Positions 1-8,022 of a stretch of 42,249 bases of DNA are shown here, in pieces. The position numbers and the translations under genes were made by a program. The DNA is taken from the NCBI GenBank assembly GCA_002730795.1, contig PCAX01000029.1, forward strand, positions 1 to 42,249. Direction: 5' to 3'. Below the pieces are notes generated by a model. It had not been told where the DNA came from, did no database searches, and was given only the letters and a program-made list of their open reading frames with translations. How positions within the stretch are numbered: position 1 is the stretch's first letter; every line of letters begins with the position of its first letter. The stretch comes from Chloroflexota bacterium (GTDB taxonomy: Bacteria > Chloroflexota > Dehalococcoidia > Lucifugimonadales > Lucifugimonadaceae).

Positions 1-2
1 AC

Positions 3-2912
3 TATGGTGGTTCATGTAGTGCGGCAGCACAACAAGGGGTTACTACTACCTGGGGTGGTGGATCAGGTGATTCTCTAGTAGAATGTCAGCTCAGCACCCA
101 CCTTGTTACCCCAATTCAGGGAACCATAACTGGTTCTGATGACTTTGGCGTCGGTGACAAGATATCGATACGATTGAGTGATGAAGCCGATACGAAAGTA
201 AACGTTGGTGCAACAACTGACTTTAAGTTCTATAGTGCAAACACCACCAGTCAACTGGCTGGATTACAGGTTGATAGTATTACCTTTAATGGTGATGGTA
301 CCAACGACGTCATAATAGCCGTTTCAAGAATTGGTGCGGTGACTTTCGATGACGCAGAGACTACTCCAAACAGTCATGCTTACTCAGGACTTGTTGACAT
401 TACGTTCACTTCATCTGCCAGGAACACTGCTATAGCAACGATGCAGAGCGTTGTGGCTGCTACAGCCGTAACGATTCCTCTTGTTGAGACCGATTACAAC
501 ACCGGTCGATTCGAGGGTAATATTCGAGTGCGTCAGCATAATATAACTAATAACGTTGTAGCTGCGACCACTCTCTGGGACCTTGACGGTGGAGTTAACT
601 GTGCCACGCTGCTGGCAAACTGTATAGCGACCCTTACCACATCAGACAGCCAGTCGATGGTGGCTATAAATGGTCCTATTACTCTTAAGTACACAGATGC
701 CCTAGCGGCTTCAGGTTCAACAGATGTGGCTCGATCAGCTACTATGAACATCGATACTACGCTCCCGACTGCTGAGATTACAGCACCTGCGAACAAGGCT
801 GAGATTCAAACTCGAACGCCGTCGTTTGCTGGAACGTTAGCTGATACGGAATCTGGTATTGACGTCAGTACTTTTGAACTGCATGTTGATAAGACTGAAG
901 ATGACACAATACTAACTAATTACAAGGACGTTATAGGCAGTACGGGAACCGTGAAGGCTACCGCAAACAAGTCCAACATTAACGTCACAACTTGGGTAGA
1001 CGGTGTAACCAGTAAATCCTGGACATACAACTATCCAGACGCTCTGCCTACTGACCTAACTGCAGGTGTAACAGTTAATGACACTGTTGACTTCCAGGTT
1101 TTAGTCAGGGACATGGCTGGTAACGTTGGGTATTCTGACTCGGATACAGCGACTACAAACGTTGATGGTGTATTCGCGAAGTTTGCCCCACACTGGGTGA
1201 AGATAGACCAGGTTATACCTACTCTGTCTGCATCTGTTACCGGTTTCGAGTATGACACGGGCAATAAGATAGATAAGAAAAATTCAAAATCACTCAAGGT
1301 TACTTTTGATGGTAACGTTGACGCTGACACTGTAGCGGCGGCTGATTTCTCTGTAACACTGGATACCGGTGGAGCAAAGGTTCCGACGACGTCTGTAGTG
1401 AACAACGCCGATGTGTATCTCCTTCTTGAAGATACAATACCGTCGAATGACACTCCGAAAATAACCATAGTTGGATCTATTTCGGACAAGGCCGGTAACG
1501 TTACCGATTCTGGTAGTGTCACCGCCACCGATGGAGTTCCTCCGGTACTAACCGTAGCAACTAGTGGTGGTTCAGGTCTTGGAGCAGCTGGTGAAGCCAC
1601 TGGTCCAGAAACCTTGACTAACAATAAGATGACTATCACGATCACATCCGATGAATCTTTGAACGGTAACCCGTACGTATGGGTAACTGAACAGGGTTAT
1701 GATGGTGGTGTGAACACTGATGCTAACTTAAACAACTACACTGCAGGTGAGGGTGGTACGGCTGCGCTAGGTGGTGGAGGCGGTTCAGCCATAGCTACAG
1801 CTAAGGGTGGAAACGTTTACTCCATTGAAGTGGACAATACCAACTCTTCAACCACAAATACTGAATCCAGGAAGATGGCTATACGAGTTCTAGCTACTGA
1901 CCTTGCTTCTAACGAAACAACGGCCGGTGGTGACATAGCTACCAGCACTTACACGTACGTGCTGGACTCGAAGGTAGGAGACATTTACGCTTCTCCAACC
2001 ACGACGACAAAGGACATGCCTTACATTCAGTTCGCATACGCTGATTCAGTTCAGACAAGCCTTGAGGATCGTGAGACCACTGCTCTGACCATAACTACTG
2101 CAACAGTAGATGAAGGAGCTGATGGTGTTGGACTCGTGGACATTGCCGCCGATCTCCAAGCGAGTGCGGACGGTATAACATGGTTCTACAAGCCTGCTGA
2201 GGCACTGAGTGTCGGCAAGCATCTCTTCTCCGTAAAGGTAAAGGATGCCGCGGGTAACGAAGACACTGATACTTTGACGGTTACAAAATCTGACAGGACA
2301 GACTTTAAGATGAGACTGTACGCAGGTTGGAACCTCGTATCCGTGCCTACAGATCCTTCGACTCCCGCAGTTGCCTCTGTGTTCAGTAACACAGGTGTGA
2401 AACAGGTTATAGCTTACTCTGCCACGACTCCTAAGCAGCCATGGAGAATCGCTTCTCAGGCTGACGGAGTATGGACGAGTTCAACCACTCCAGCGCTTGA
2501 GAATATCTCAGCGGGAGCAGGTTACTGGGTAGAGTCTTCGGACTTTGAAGATCAGGTGATTACACTTTCCGGCCCAACTGGCGCTGGTGATGTACGACCT
2601 GCCCTGGTTACCATTCCTGCAGCTGCTGGTTGGAACCTAATCGGTGTTGTTGACCAAGACAAGGACCAGAGCCAGAAAGCTGACTTTGGTACAACTCTGA
2701 ACGTACTTACTTTAGGTAGTGCCACAGCACAGAATTGGAAGCTATACGTAACAGGTGTTTCGGCGAGCAAAGCCTACATATACAAGGCTGCTTCTTCGGA
2801 ATTCGACCTACTGGATATCACGGGCGCCTCAAGTCCCGTTACAATCGGTGATGGTGCGTGGATCTACGTGAGCCCACAGGCCGATGGTTCATTGCCTGAC
2901 ATAGTTCCATAA
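3..2912 (+). CDS. Large Ig-like surface (S-layer/adhesin-type) protein, 5' truncated
   Basis: The frame is open from base 3, so the true start lies left of the window; the TTG at 174 is internal. About 969 residues are visible. The chain is rich in Thr, Ser, Asp, Gly and Val and poor in Cys, as in exported beta-sandwich proteins. Several Ig-like modules can be seen; one begins near DTTLPTAEITAP and another near DGVPPVLTV. Phrases such as DMAGNVG, DKAGNVT and DAAGNEDTD mark strand ends typical of bacterial Ig-like repeats. The last ~220 residues hold two related modules opening with GWNLVSVP and GWNLIGVV and closing with GYWVES and GAWIYVSP, a pattern common at the ends of bacterial surface proteins. 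There is no C-terminal membrane helix. GC and codon use (AAG, AAC, TAC favoured) differ from the neighbours, which suggests high expression. A strong hairpin terminator follows. An S-layer or adhesin role is inferred. Confidence 0.8.
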   Translation, partial: YGGSCSAAAQQGVTTTWGGGSGDSLVECQLSTHLVTPIQGTITGSDDFGVGDKISIRLSDEADTKVNVGATTDFKFYSANTTSQLAGLQVDSITFNGDGTNDVIIAVSRIGAVTFDDAETTPNSHAYSGLVDITFTSSARNTAIATMQSVVAATAVTIPLVETDYNTGRFEGNIRVRQHNITNNVVAATTLWDLDGGVNCATLLANCIATLTTSDSQSMVAINGPITLKYTDALAASGSTDVARSATMNIDTTLPTAEITAPANKAEIQTRTPSFAGTLADTESGIDVSTFELHVDKTEDDTILTNYKDVIGSTGTVKATANKSNINVTTWVDGVTSKSWTYNYPDALPTDLTAGVTVNDTVDFQVLVRDMAGNVGYSDSDTATTNVDGVFAKFAPHWVKIDQVIPTLSASVTGFEYDTGNKIDKKNSKSLKVTFDGNVDADTVAAADFSVTLDTGGAKVPTTSVVNNADVYLLLEDTIPSNDTPKITIVGSISDKAGNVTDSGSVTATDGVPPVLTVATSGGSGLGAAGEATGPETLTNNKMTITITSDESLNGNPYVWVTEQGYDGGVNTDANLNNYTAGEGGTAALGGGGGSAIATAKGGNVYSIEVDNTNSSTTNTESRKMAIRVLATDLASNETTAGGDIATSTYTYVLDSKVGDIYASPTTTTKDMPYIQFAYADSVQTSLEDRETTALTITTATVDEGADGVGLVDIAADLQASADGITWFYKPAEALSVGKHLFSVKVKDAAGNEDTDTLTVTKSDRTDFKMRLYAGWNLVSVPTDPSTPAVASVFSNTGVKQVIAYSATTPKQPWRIASQADGVWTSSTTPALENISAGAGYWVESSDFEDQVITLSGPTGAGDVRPALVTIPAAAGWNLIGVVDQDKDQSQKADFGTTLNVLTLGSATAQNWKLYVTGVSASKAYIYKAASSEFDLLDITGASSPVTIGDGAWIYVSPQADGSLPDIVP

Positions 2913-2945
2913 AGGATAGCTAAACAGGTAAATTGGAAGATTTAC

Positions 2946-2981
2946 GAAAGGGGACACTTCCGCAAGGAAGGGTCCCCTTTC
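2946..2981 (+). terminator. Hairpin terminator after the surface-protein gene
   Basis: A perfect 10-bp stem (GAAAGGGGAC, 2946-2955, with GTCCCCTTTC, 2972-2981) is followed by an A/G mismatch and a further 5-bp stem (CTTCC/GGAAG) closed by a GCAA loop of the GNRA type. It sits 33 bases after the stop codon. The T-tract is short (TTTC, then TGCTTTC), so the strength of the stem must do most of the work. It is the clearest terminator in the window. Confidence 0.8.
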
Positions 2982-3010
2982 TGCTTTCACGGACAATCAG
3001 TAGTTATTGC

Positions 3011-3075
3011 GAAACTTGTAGGAAACTTACGGTGCGGTTTGTTTATATATAAGTGATAATCTAGTTATATATAAT
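3011..3075 (+). promoter_or_regulatory. Phased repeats upstream of the two-module surface protein gene
   Basis: Two GAAACTT direct repeats (3011-3017 and 3022-3028) start 11 bp apart. Two identical 10-bp palindromes TTATATATAA (3043-3052 and 3065-3074) start 22 bp apart, which is close to two helical turns. The second palindrome overlaps a TATAAT at 3070-3075 that could serve as a -10 box; I see no convincing -35 box at 17 bp. An operator or promoter role is inferred, and the AT-rich background makes chance palindromes more likely. Confidence 0.35.
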
Positions 3076-3105
3076 TTCAAAAACATATTTAAAATCAATA
3101 ATGTG

Positions 3106-4236
3106 ATGAAAAAAGCAATCAGTTTTTATATTCTTATAATTTGTGTCGTGTCAGCAATAATAGCTGTATCAACTTCCATTACGGTGCAAGGAGCAGAAGT
3201 TCCTCAAATTACTTCGCTGATATTTTACGGAGGAGTTGAAATATCCAACGGAGACTCTGCCGATGGGTACAAGCTTACGGCGAAAATAGGAGACTATGAA
3301 ACGCAGCCTGTTATTGTTGGTGCTGATGGTCCTAGTGATAGATACTATGGACTTCTTGTTAACCCTCCGCAAGGCACGCACGTAGGTGACACAATTGAAT
3401 TTTGGCTTGAGGGTCAAATAGTTGCGGGCGAAACTGAAGTGTTCCTATATGAGAATCCTGATGGGTCGTATGATACTAATTGGGCACTTCCGCAACAAAG
3501 AGAATTCGACTTGTCTTTTTCGAATAAACCTGTAGCTACAGCCACTCCTACAGCTACTCCAACACTTACGCCTACTCCAACGGCAACCCCCGTTATTTTG
3601 AAACCGTCGTTCTACGAAGGGCGTGCTATAGCCCAATCTCAACCCGTTAATGATGGAATAGAAATTTACGCTAAAGTAGGTGATTATGTTTCCGACCCGG
3701 CAATTGTTCTGGACGGAAACTACTTTCTTACTGTGGACCCCGTAGATGAAAAATATTTTGAACTTAAAGTGGAATTCTACATTGCCAACATAAAAGCAAT
3801 TCAATCGGAGCCTTTTGCGTCCGATATTTACAGATCTGATTTTTTGTTAGTATTTCCCAGTGTCCCAGCATCAACTCCTGTCCCTACTAACACGCCAACA
3901 CCTTCGCCAGTTCCTACTGTAGCCCCAACGGCTACGCTGGTACCTACGAAAGTTCCACCGACATCTACTCCAACTGCTGAGCCTGATAGGACTCCCACTC
4001 CGACGGTAATCCCCACGATGACCGTGACACCAACAACAACCCCTACACCTGTTGTAGATTTGGCGGCAACTATAGTAGCTCAAAATAAAAAAATGGCTGA
4101 CATGGAAGAAACGGGTGGATTTTGTAGTGCCAATAGTGATGGTACAGCGAGTCTCGGTATGATTGGCTTGTTGTTTATCCCGTTGCTGTTAATCGGTCGT
4201 AATAAAATGGGTTATTGGTTGAGGAAGAATTCGTAA
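3106..4236 (+). CDS. Secreted two-module surface protein with Thr-Pro linkers and C-terminal anchor
   Basis: The 376-residue product has an N-terminal signal peptide (basic MKK, then a hydrophobic stretch to about residue 28). Two related beta-rich modules follow (about 30-145 and 165-250). Each carries an AK[IV]GDY motif followed by an IVxxG segment and ends in a V/I-x-F strand, so they look like an internal duplication. A TPTPT linker lies between them and a second, longer Pro/Thr linker (about 255-335) follows. The end is tripartite: a short segment with one Cys (GGFCSANSDG), a hydrophobic helix (MIGLLFIPLLLIG) and a basic tail, as in C-terminal anchoring signals. GTG at 3103 is an alternative start, but ATG at 3106 is preferred. 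Its function is unknown; a cell-wall or membrane-tethered surface role is inferred. Confidence 0.75.
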   Translation: MKKAISFYILIICVVSAIIAVSTSITVQGAEVPQITSLIFYGGVEISNGDSADGYKLTAKIGDYETQPVIVGADGPSDRYYGLLVNPPQGTHVGDTIEFWLEGQIVAGETEVFLYENPDGSYDTNWALPQQREFDLSFSNKPVATATPTATPTLTPTPTATPVILKPSFYEGRAIAQSQPVNDGIEIYAKVGDYVSDPAIVLDGNYFLTVDPVDEKYFELKVEFYIANIKAIQSEPFASDIYRSDFLLVFPSVPASTPVPTNTPTPSPVPTVAPTATLVPTKVPPTSTPTAEPDRTPTPTVIPTMTVTPTTTPTPVVDLAATIVAQNKKMADMEETGGFCSANSDGTASLGMIGLLFIPLLLIGRNKMGYWLRKNS

Positions 4237-4284
4237 GATATAGTGGAAGTGAAGGGGATGCGTTAATTGGGCCGTCGGACAGTG

Positions 4285-4899
4285 TTAGTTACTTTTATCC
4301 AGTAAAATTATTTGCCTAGACTCTGGTAGATTACTGCGAGTAAAGGTTATTTTCCCCGTACTGGCATTTTCTTGTGAACCTAATTCTGAAGCTAGGTTCT
4401 CTAAAATGTTCTGGTTATTACCCGATTCCTGATATTTCGATAAAATTATAACTTTTGGTTCTATTTCTCTTATGATAAATAGGATATTGTCACTATCAAT
4501 TAATTGTTCACTAGGTGAAATAATTAATATGTCGACCGTACCAATTTCTTTTATGGTTAAGTCATCAAATGTTGAAGAAGGCCAACCAAAAAAAGCTGTC
4601 TGTAATCCGTCAGTATCTACGTTAAAAAATGTATTAATAGATTTAGTTGACGAATCTAATGTTTTTCCGGCTGTAGGTATACCCTTAACACTAACGCCAC
4701 CTGCTTCATATTCTCCTGGACCCGTCAATATACTGTAATCGTCGGGTTGGATGATTTTTCCAGATTCATTACTGTATAGGCATATAAGATTGTGAGCCTT
4801 CACGTTTTCATCGATGATCTGTTTTGAAGGTTCAGTTAAAAGAGTAGATTTTTTTGATTCTATTATGAACGTTGAATCGCCCAGCCATCTGATATCCAT
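4285..4899 (-). CDS. Metallo-beta-lactamase-fold protein lacking metal ligands (pseudo-enzyme)
   Basis: The 204-residue protein keeps landmarks of the small UPF0173-like MBL-fold family: the opening MDIRWLGDSTFII (family WLGHSxF) and GPGEYEAGGVSVKGI at 60-74. The HxHxDH loop expected near residues 38-50 is absent. The GHS histidine is Asp8, the LGDxxH strand reads FFGWPSSTF, and the C-terminal MHY-type ligand is replaced by LSKY. Only one histidine (His36) exists in the whole chain, so a binuclear metal site cannot form. The frame is intact and an AAGGGGGA Shine-Dalgarno sequence precedes the ATG, so the gene looks functional rather than decayed. It converges with the surface-protein gene. 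A structural or ligand-sensing role is possible but unproven. Confidence 0.75.
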   Translation of the reverse strand: MDIRWLGDSTFIIESKKSTLLTEPSKQIIDENVKAHNLICLYSNESGKIIQPDDYSILTGPGEYEAGGVSVKGIPTAGKTLDSSTKSINTFFNVDTDGLQTAFFGWPSSTFDDLTIKEIGTVDILIISPSEQLIDSDNILFIIREIEPKVIILSKYQESGNNQNILENLASELGSQENASTGKITFTRSNLPESRQIILLDKSN

Positions 4900-5270
4900 T
4901 ATTCCCCCTTAAATACCCTAGCCTGCTTGTTTATATGGTTACTATTTTACTTTATCAATTCCCGTAAAAATATGAACTGTTGACTGTGTTAATATGGGGA
5001 CAATTATTGTACTTGTAATAAAAAAAGTGTTTTTGATTTAATCGTAATTGAGAACTAAAGGACGATTTATAAAAATATCTATGATTGTAATAATGTCACC
5101 TTGCAATATTAATATAGATGTTGATCGTGTTATTGAAAATAAATATATTAGAGCAACTAAAGATGTATACGTTATTCAGTACTTTAATATTTAACCCTAA
5201 AATTTAATATAATAATAAGCAGATATTTAAATTTGACAGTATTTTGGATAACTAAACTTAAACGAACTAA
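4900..5270. other. AT-rich intergenic region between the MBL-like gene and dnaJ
   Basis: This 371-bp region separates two divergent genes and is very AT-rich. I see a TATAAT at 5208-5213 and a TTGACA at 5233-5238, but neither has a well-placed partner box, so neither is a firm promoter. No CIRCE-like inverted repeat of the kind that controls many dnaJ genes is visible. A 37-codon ORF (5081-5194) lies here but lacks support. Otherwise I see nothing in it. Confidence 0.5.
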
Positions 5271-6383
5271 ATGACTACGGAAAAAAGAGATTACTACGAC
5301 ATATTGGGCCTCGATCGTAATTCGACGCAGGAAGATATAAAAAAAGCTTTTCGTAAGCATGCATTAAAATATCATCCCGACAGGAACAAAGAAAAAGATG
5401 CCCCAGAAAAATTTAAGGAAATTAATGAGGCATATCAGGTATTAAGTGATCCCGAAAAAAGGTCAATATACGACCAATATGGTCACGCGGGAATCAGCAG
5501 TAATTTTGAAGGTTTTGAAGGTTTTGGGGGTTTCGGAGATATTTTTGATGCCTTTTTTGGTGGATCATCTTCTGATAGTAGATCATCAAAAGGTAGAGAC
5601 CTTGAATTTGTTGTTAGTATTTCATTTGAGGAAGCTGCATTTGGAACCGAAAAAGAATTGGATATAAAGCGTAGAGAGAAATGTTCAGTTTGCAAAGGGG
5701 CAAGAGCAGAACCGGGCACCGAAATAACATCCTGCACAAGTTGTTCTGGTACAGGTCAGGTAACACGAGCTCAGAGAACAGTTTTTGGGCAGTTTCAGCA
5801 AATTACTACCTGTTCAACATGCAACGGAATTGGGCGGACTGTTGCATCGCCTTGTAAACACTGTGTAGGGAAAGGAACAGAATCTGTAAATAGACGAATA
5901 AAAATTCCTATACCCGCTGGTATCGACAATGGTTCTAGGATTCGTATGGAGTCGGAAGGCGAACCTGGATCAAATGGAGGATCCATAGGAGATTTGTACC
6001 TCTTGATTAAAGTTCTAAAACACCAATTTTTTGAACGTGAACGCAATGATGTTTTAATTAGTCTGGATGTCAATATTGTTACCGCAGCTTTAGGAGGTAC
6101 AGTGATCGTGCCTACTTTAGATGGCGAATATGATCTTGAAATCCCGCAGGGTTCTCAATCTGGGAGAATGATAAGATTGAAATCTTATGGCGTACCTTAC
6201 TTGGGAAGAAAAGGAAAAAGGGGGGACCAGATTATCACTTTATATATTATGACGCCTACAAAGTTGAATATGGAACAAAAGAAAATCCTTAAAGATTTTG
6301 GTGATGAATTAGGAATTGAGGGAGTCAACGATATTGATAATGACATTATTGACCGTATGAAGGGGGCTTTTAAGGGTCGCTGA
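5271..6383 (+). CDS. dnaJ: Chaperone protein DnaJ
   Basis: This is a 370-residue type I J-protein co-chaperone, which delivers unfolded clients to DnaK and stimulates its ATPase in the cytoplasm. The J domain has the HPD motif at residues 35-37. A Gly/Phe-rich stretch (EGFEGFGGFGDIF) follows. The zinc region (about 138-204) holds all four CxxC motifs: CSVC, CTSC, CSTC and CKHC. The C-terminal client-binding domains and dimer tail give the usual family length. dnaK and grpE are not in the window. The gene leads a tight plus-strand run with prmA and rsmE: prmA starts 17 bases after its stop. Confidence 0.97.
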   Translation: MTTEKRDYYDILGLDRNSTQEDIKKAFRKHALKYHPDRNKEKDAPEKFKEINEAYQVLSDPEKRSIYDQYGHAGISSNFEGFEGFGGFGDIFDAFFGGSSSDSRSSKGRDLEFVVSISFEEAAFGTEKELDIKRREKCSVCKGARAEPGTEITSCTSCSGTGQVTRAQRTVFGQFQQITTCSTCNGIGRTVASPCKHCVGKGTESVNRRIKIPIPAGIDNGSRIRMESEGEPGSNGGSIGDLYLLIKVLKHQFFERERNDVLISLDVNIVTAALGGTVIVPTLDGEYDLEIPQGSQSGRMIRLKSYGVPYLGRKGKRGDQIITLYIMTPTKLNMEQKKILKDFGDELGIEGVNDIDNDIIDRMKGAFKGR

Positions 6384-6400
6384 TTGGCTTTTATTTGCGA

Positions 6401-7294
6401 ATGAAAAATCACTGGATCGAGATTTCTGTCGATACCCCCCGTGAATATGTGGAGCCCGTGTACCATCTTTTTTATAAGTATAGTGGGGGAAAAGTCGCGA
6501 TTTTGGAATCAGGCGGATTTAATCCTGATGAAAAAGATGAAGTACCGGTGGTTAGTCATGTAAAAGTTATGGCTTGGTTGTTGGTAGGAAATTCAACAGA
6601 AAATGAAATCGGTTTAATAGAGATAGGTATTAGATTGATTGGGCACTTGTGTGATATAGGTCATATGAAACAACGAAATGTGTCTAACGAAGATTGGATG
6701 CACCAAGAATTTCCACCAATTAAGATTGGCAACCGACTTCTAATTACCTCTTCTAATATGAATGAGAGAGAATCCGATAGGGTGATAATTCCTCTAACAC
6801 CTGGATTGGCGTTCGGAACTGGCTATCATCCGACTACTCGAATGTGTTTAGAAGCTATTGAAGCCGAAATAAAATCTTTTGATAAGATTTTGGATGTCGG
6901 TTGTGGTTCAGGAATATTATCAATAGCAGCCTTGATGTTGGGAGCATCACATGTTACTTGTTTAGATGTGGATGAAGATTCGGTCAAATCAACACGTAAT
7001 AATATGGAGTATGCGGGGATCTCTGGAAAATTTGAAATTATTAAAGGTACATTACCTAATAAAAACGTACCAATTGGTAAATACAATATTACTGTAGCTA
7101 ATATTTCTGCGAGTGTTGTGATGTCAATGGCTAGGATACTTATTGAGACAATAACTGATAAAGGGGTACTTTTTGTTTCAGGTATACTCGATGAAAAATT
7201 TGAAGATGTTATTGTTTCGTTCGAAAAATATGGGAAAGTAGCCGATTCTAAACGAATTGACGATTGGAATCTACTAACAATAGTTCATTCATGA
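6401..7294 (+). CDS. prmA: Ribosomal protein L11 methyltransferase PrmA
   Basis: The enzyme uses S-adenosylmethionine to methylate ribosomal protein L11. The 297-residue product has a divergent N-terminal substrate-binding half. The class I methyltransferase half has the family signature FGTGYHPTTRMCLEAIE (138-154), SAM motif I DVGCGSGILSIAALMLGA (165-182), the acidic ribose-binding end of strand 2 (CLDVDEDSV), and VANISASVV (232-240) at the motif IV position. I chose ATG 6401 over the in-frame TTG 6395, which would add two residues. The stop overlaps the rsmE start by an ATGA, so the two are translationally coupled. Confidence 0.93.
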   Translation: MKNHWIEISVDTPREYVEPVYHLFYKYSGGKVAILESGGFNPDEKDEVPVVSHVKVMAWLLVGNSTENEIGLIEIGIRLIGHLCDIGHMKQRNVSNEDWMHQEFPPIKIGNRLLITSSNMNERESDRVIIPLTPGLAFGTGYHPTTRMCLEAIEAEIKSFDKILDVGCGSGILSIAALMLGASHVTCLDVDEDSVKSTRNNMEYAGISGKFEIIKGTLPNKNVPIGKYNITVANISASVVMSMARILIETITDKGVLFVSGILDEKFEDVIVSFEKYGKVADSKRIDDWNLLTIVHS

Positions 7295-8016
7295 AAATGC
7301 AAAGATTCTATACCGTTAATCAACTGTGCGAAAAAAAGAAGGTCCACTTTTCCACTGAACAGTCCAGACAAATATCGCGAGTATTAAGGATGGATAAAGG
7401 CCAAGAATTGTTATTGTTTAATGGTGATGGTACTGAATGGATCGCGGAAATTATTGACATTAGTTATACGTCCGTATCGGCAATGGTAAAGAAGTTTAAT
7501 AGGGAACAAATTCGCGGTCCAGATTTTTGTTTAGCAATAGGATTATGCAATATTGAACGTTTTGAAATAGCCATCGAAAAATGTACAGAACTAGGTGCTA
7601 ATAAATTCATACCTATGATTACAGAAAGAGTTCAGGGTTCATCAAAATTATCACTTTCTGAAAGAAGAATTAATCGATGGAGGAAAATAGCTATAGAAGC
7701 TTCCGAACAATCTGGTCGTTTAACCATTCCGGTTATATCAGAACTAAAAAAAGTCATTGATCTTGTTGGGTCGTGTTCAGATTGGGAGCAATTTTTTATG
7801 GATGAGTCCCAGAATTTTAATGGATTGGATGAATTTGGTGGAGATTTCACCTACCCTTTAATCGTTTATATAGGACCTCCCGGTGGATTTACTACACATG
7901 AGCTACAATTTTTTTTAAATAACGGTGTAAAAGAACTTTCGTTGGGTCCCAGAACTCTTAGGACAGAAACAGCCGCAATCTCAGTTTCAACACTATTAAA
8001 TCAGGCTTTTAAGTAA
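7291..8016 (+). CDS. rsmE: 16S rRNA m3U1498 methyltransferase RsmE
   Basis: The enzyme methylates N3 of U1498 in 16S rRNA and belongs to the SPOUT (knotted) methyltransferases. The 241-residue product has an N-terminal PUA-like RNA-binding part and a C-terminal knot. The knot signature is YIGPPGGFTTHE, then LSLGPRTLRTETAA; the usual GPEGGF reads GPPGGF here. An in-frame start at 7264 lies deep inside prmA, while ATG 7291 gives a 4-base overlap with the prmA stop and the normal N-terminus (MKMQRFYTV). The gene converges with gpsA, with six bases between the stops. Confidence 0.93.
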   Translation: MKMQRFYTVNQLCEKKKVHFSTEQSRQISRVLRMDKGQELLLFNGDGTEWIAEIIDISYTSVSAMVKKFNREQIRGPDFCLAIGLCNIERFEIAIEKCTELGANKFIPMITERVQGSSKLSLSERRINRWRKIAIEASEQSGRLTIPVISELKKVIDLVGSCSDWEQFFMDESQNFNGLDEFGGDFTYPLIVYIGPPGGFTTHELQFFLNNGVKELSLGPRTLRTETAAISVSTLLNQAFK

Positions 8017-8022
8017 AAGAAT

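Noticed and set aside
1031..1645. Long open frame on the minus strand inside the surface-protein gene
   Set aside because: It lies wholly antisense to a clear coding gene, has no recognisable motifs and mirrors the composition of the sense frame.
4285..4899. Active metallo-beta-lactamase-type hydrolase
   Set aside because: All expected metal ligands are missing and the chain has only one histidine.
5081..5194. 37-codon ORF in the gap before dnaJ
   Set aside because: It has no Shine-Dalgarno sequence, no known motif, and sits in very AT-rich DNA where short ORFs arise easily.
4900..5270. Search for a CIRCE or similar heat-shock operator upstream of dnaJ
   Set aside because: No TTAGCACTC-N9-GAGTGCTAA-like inverted repeat could be found.
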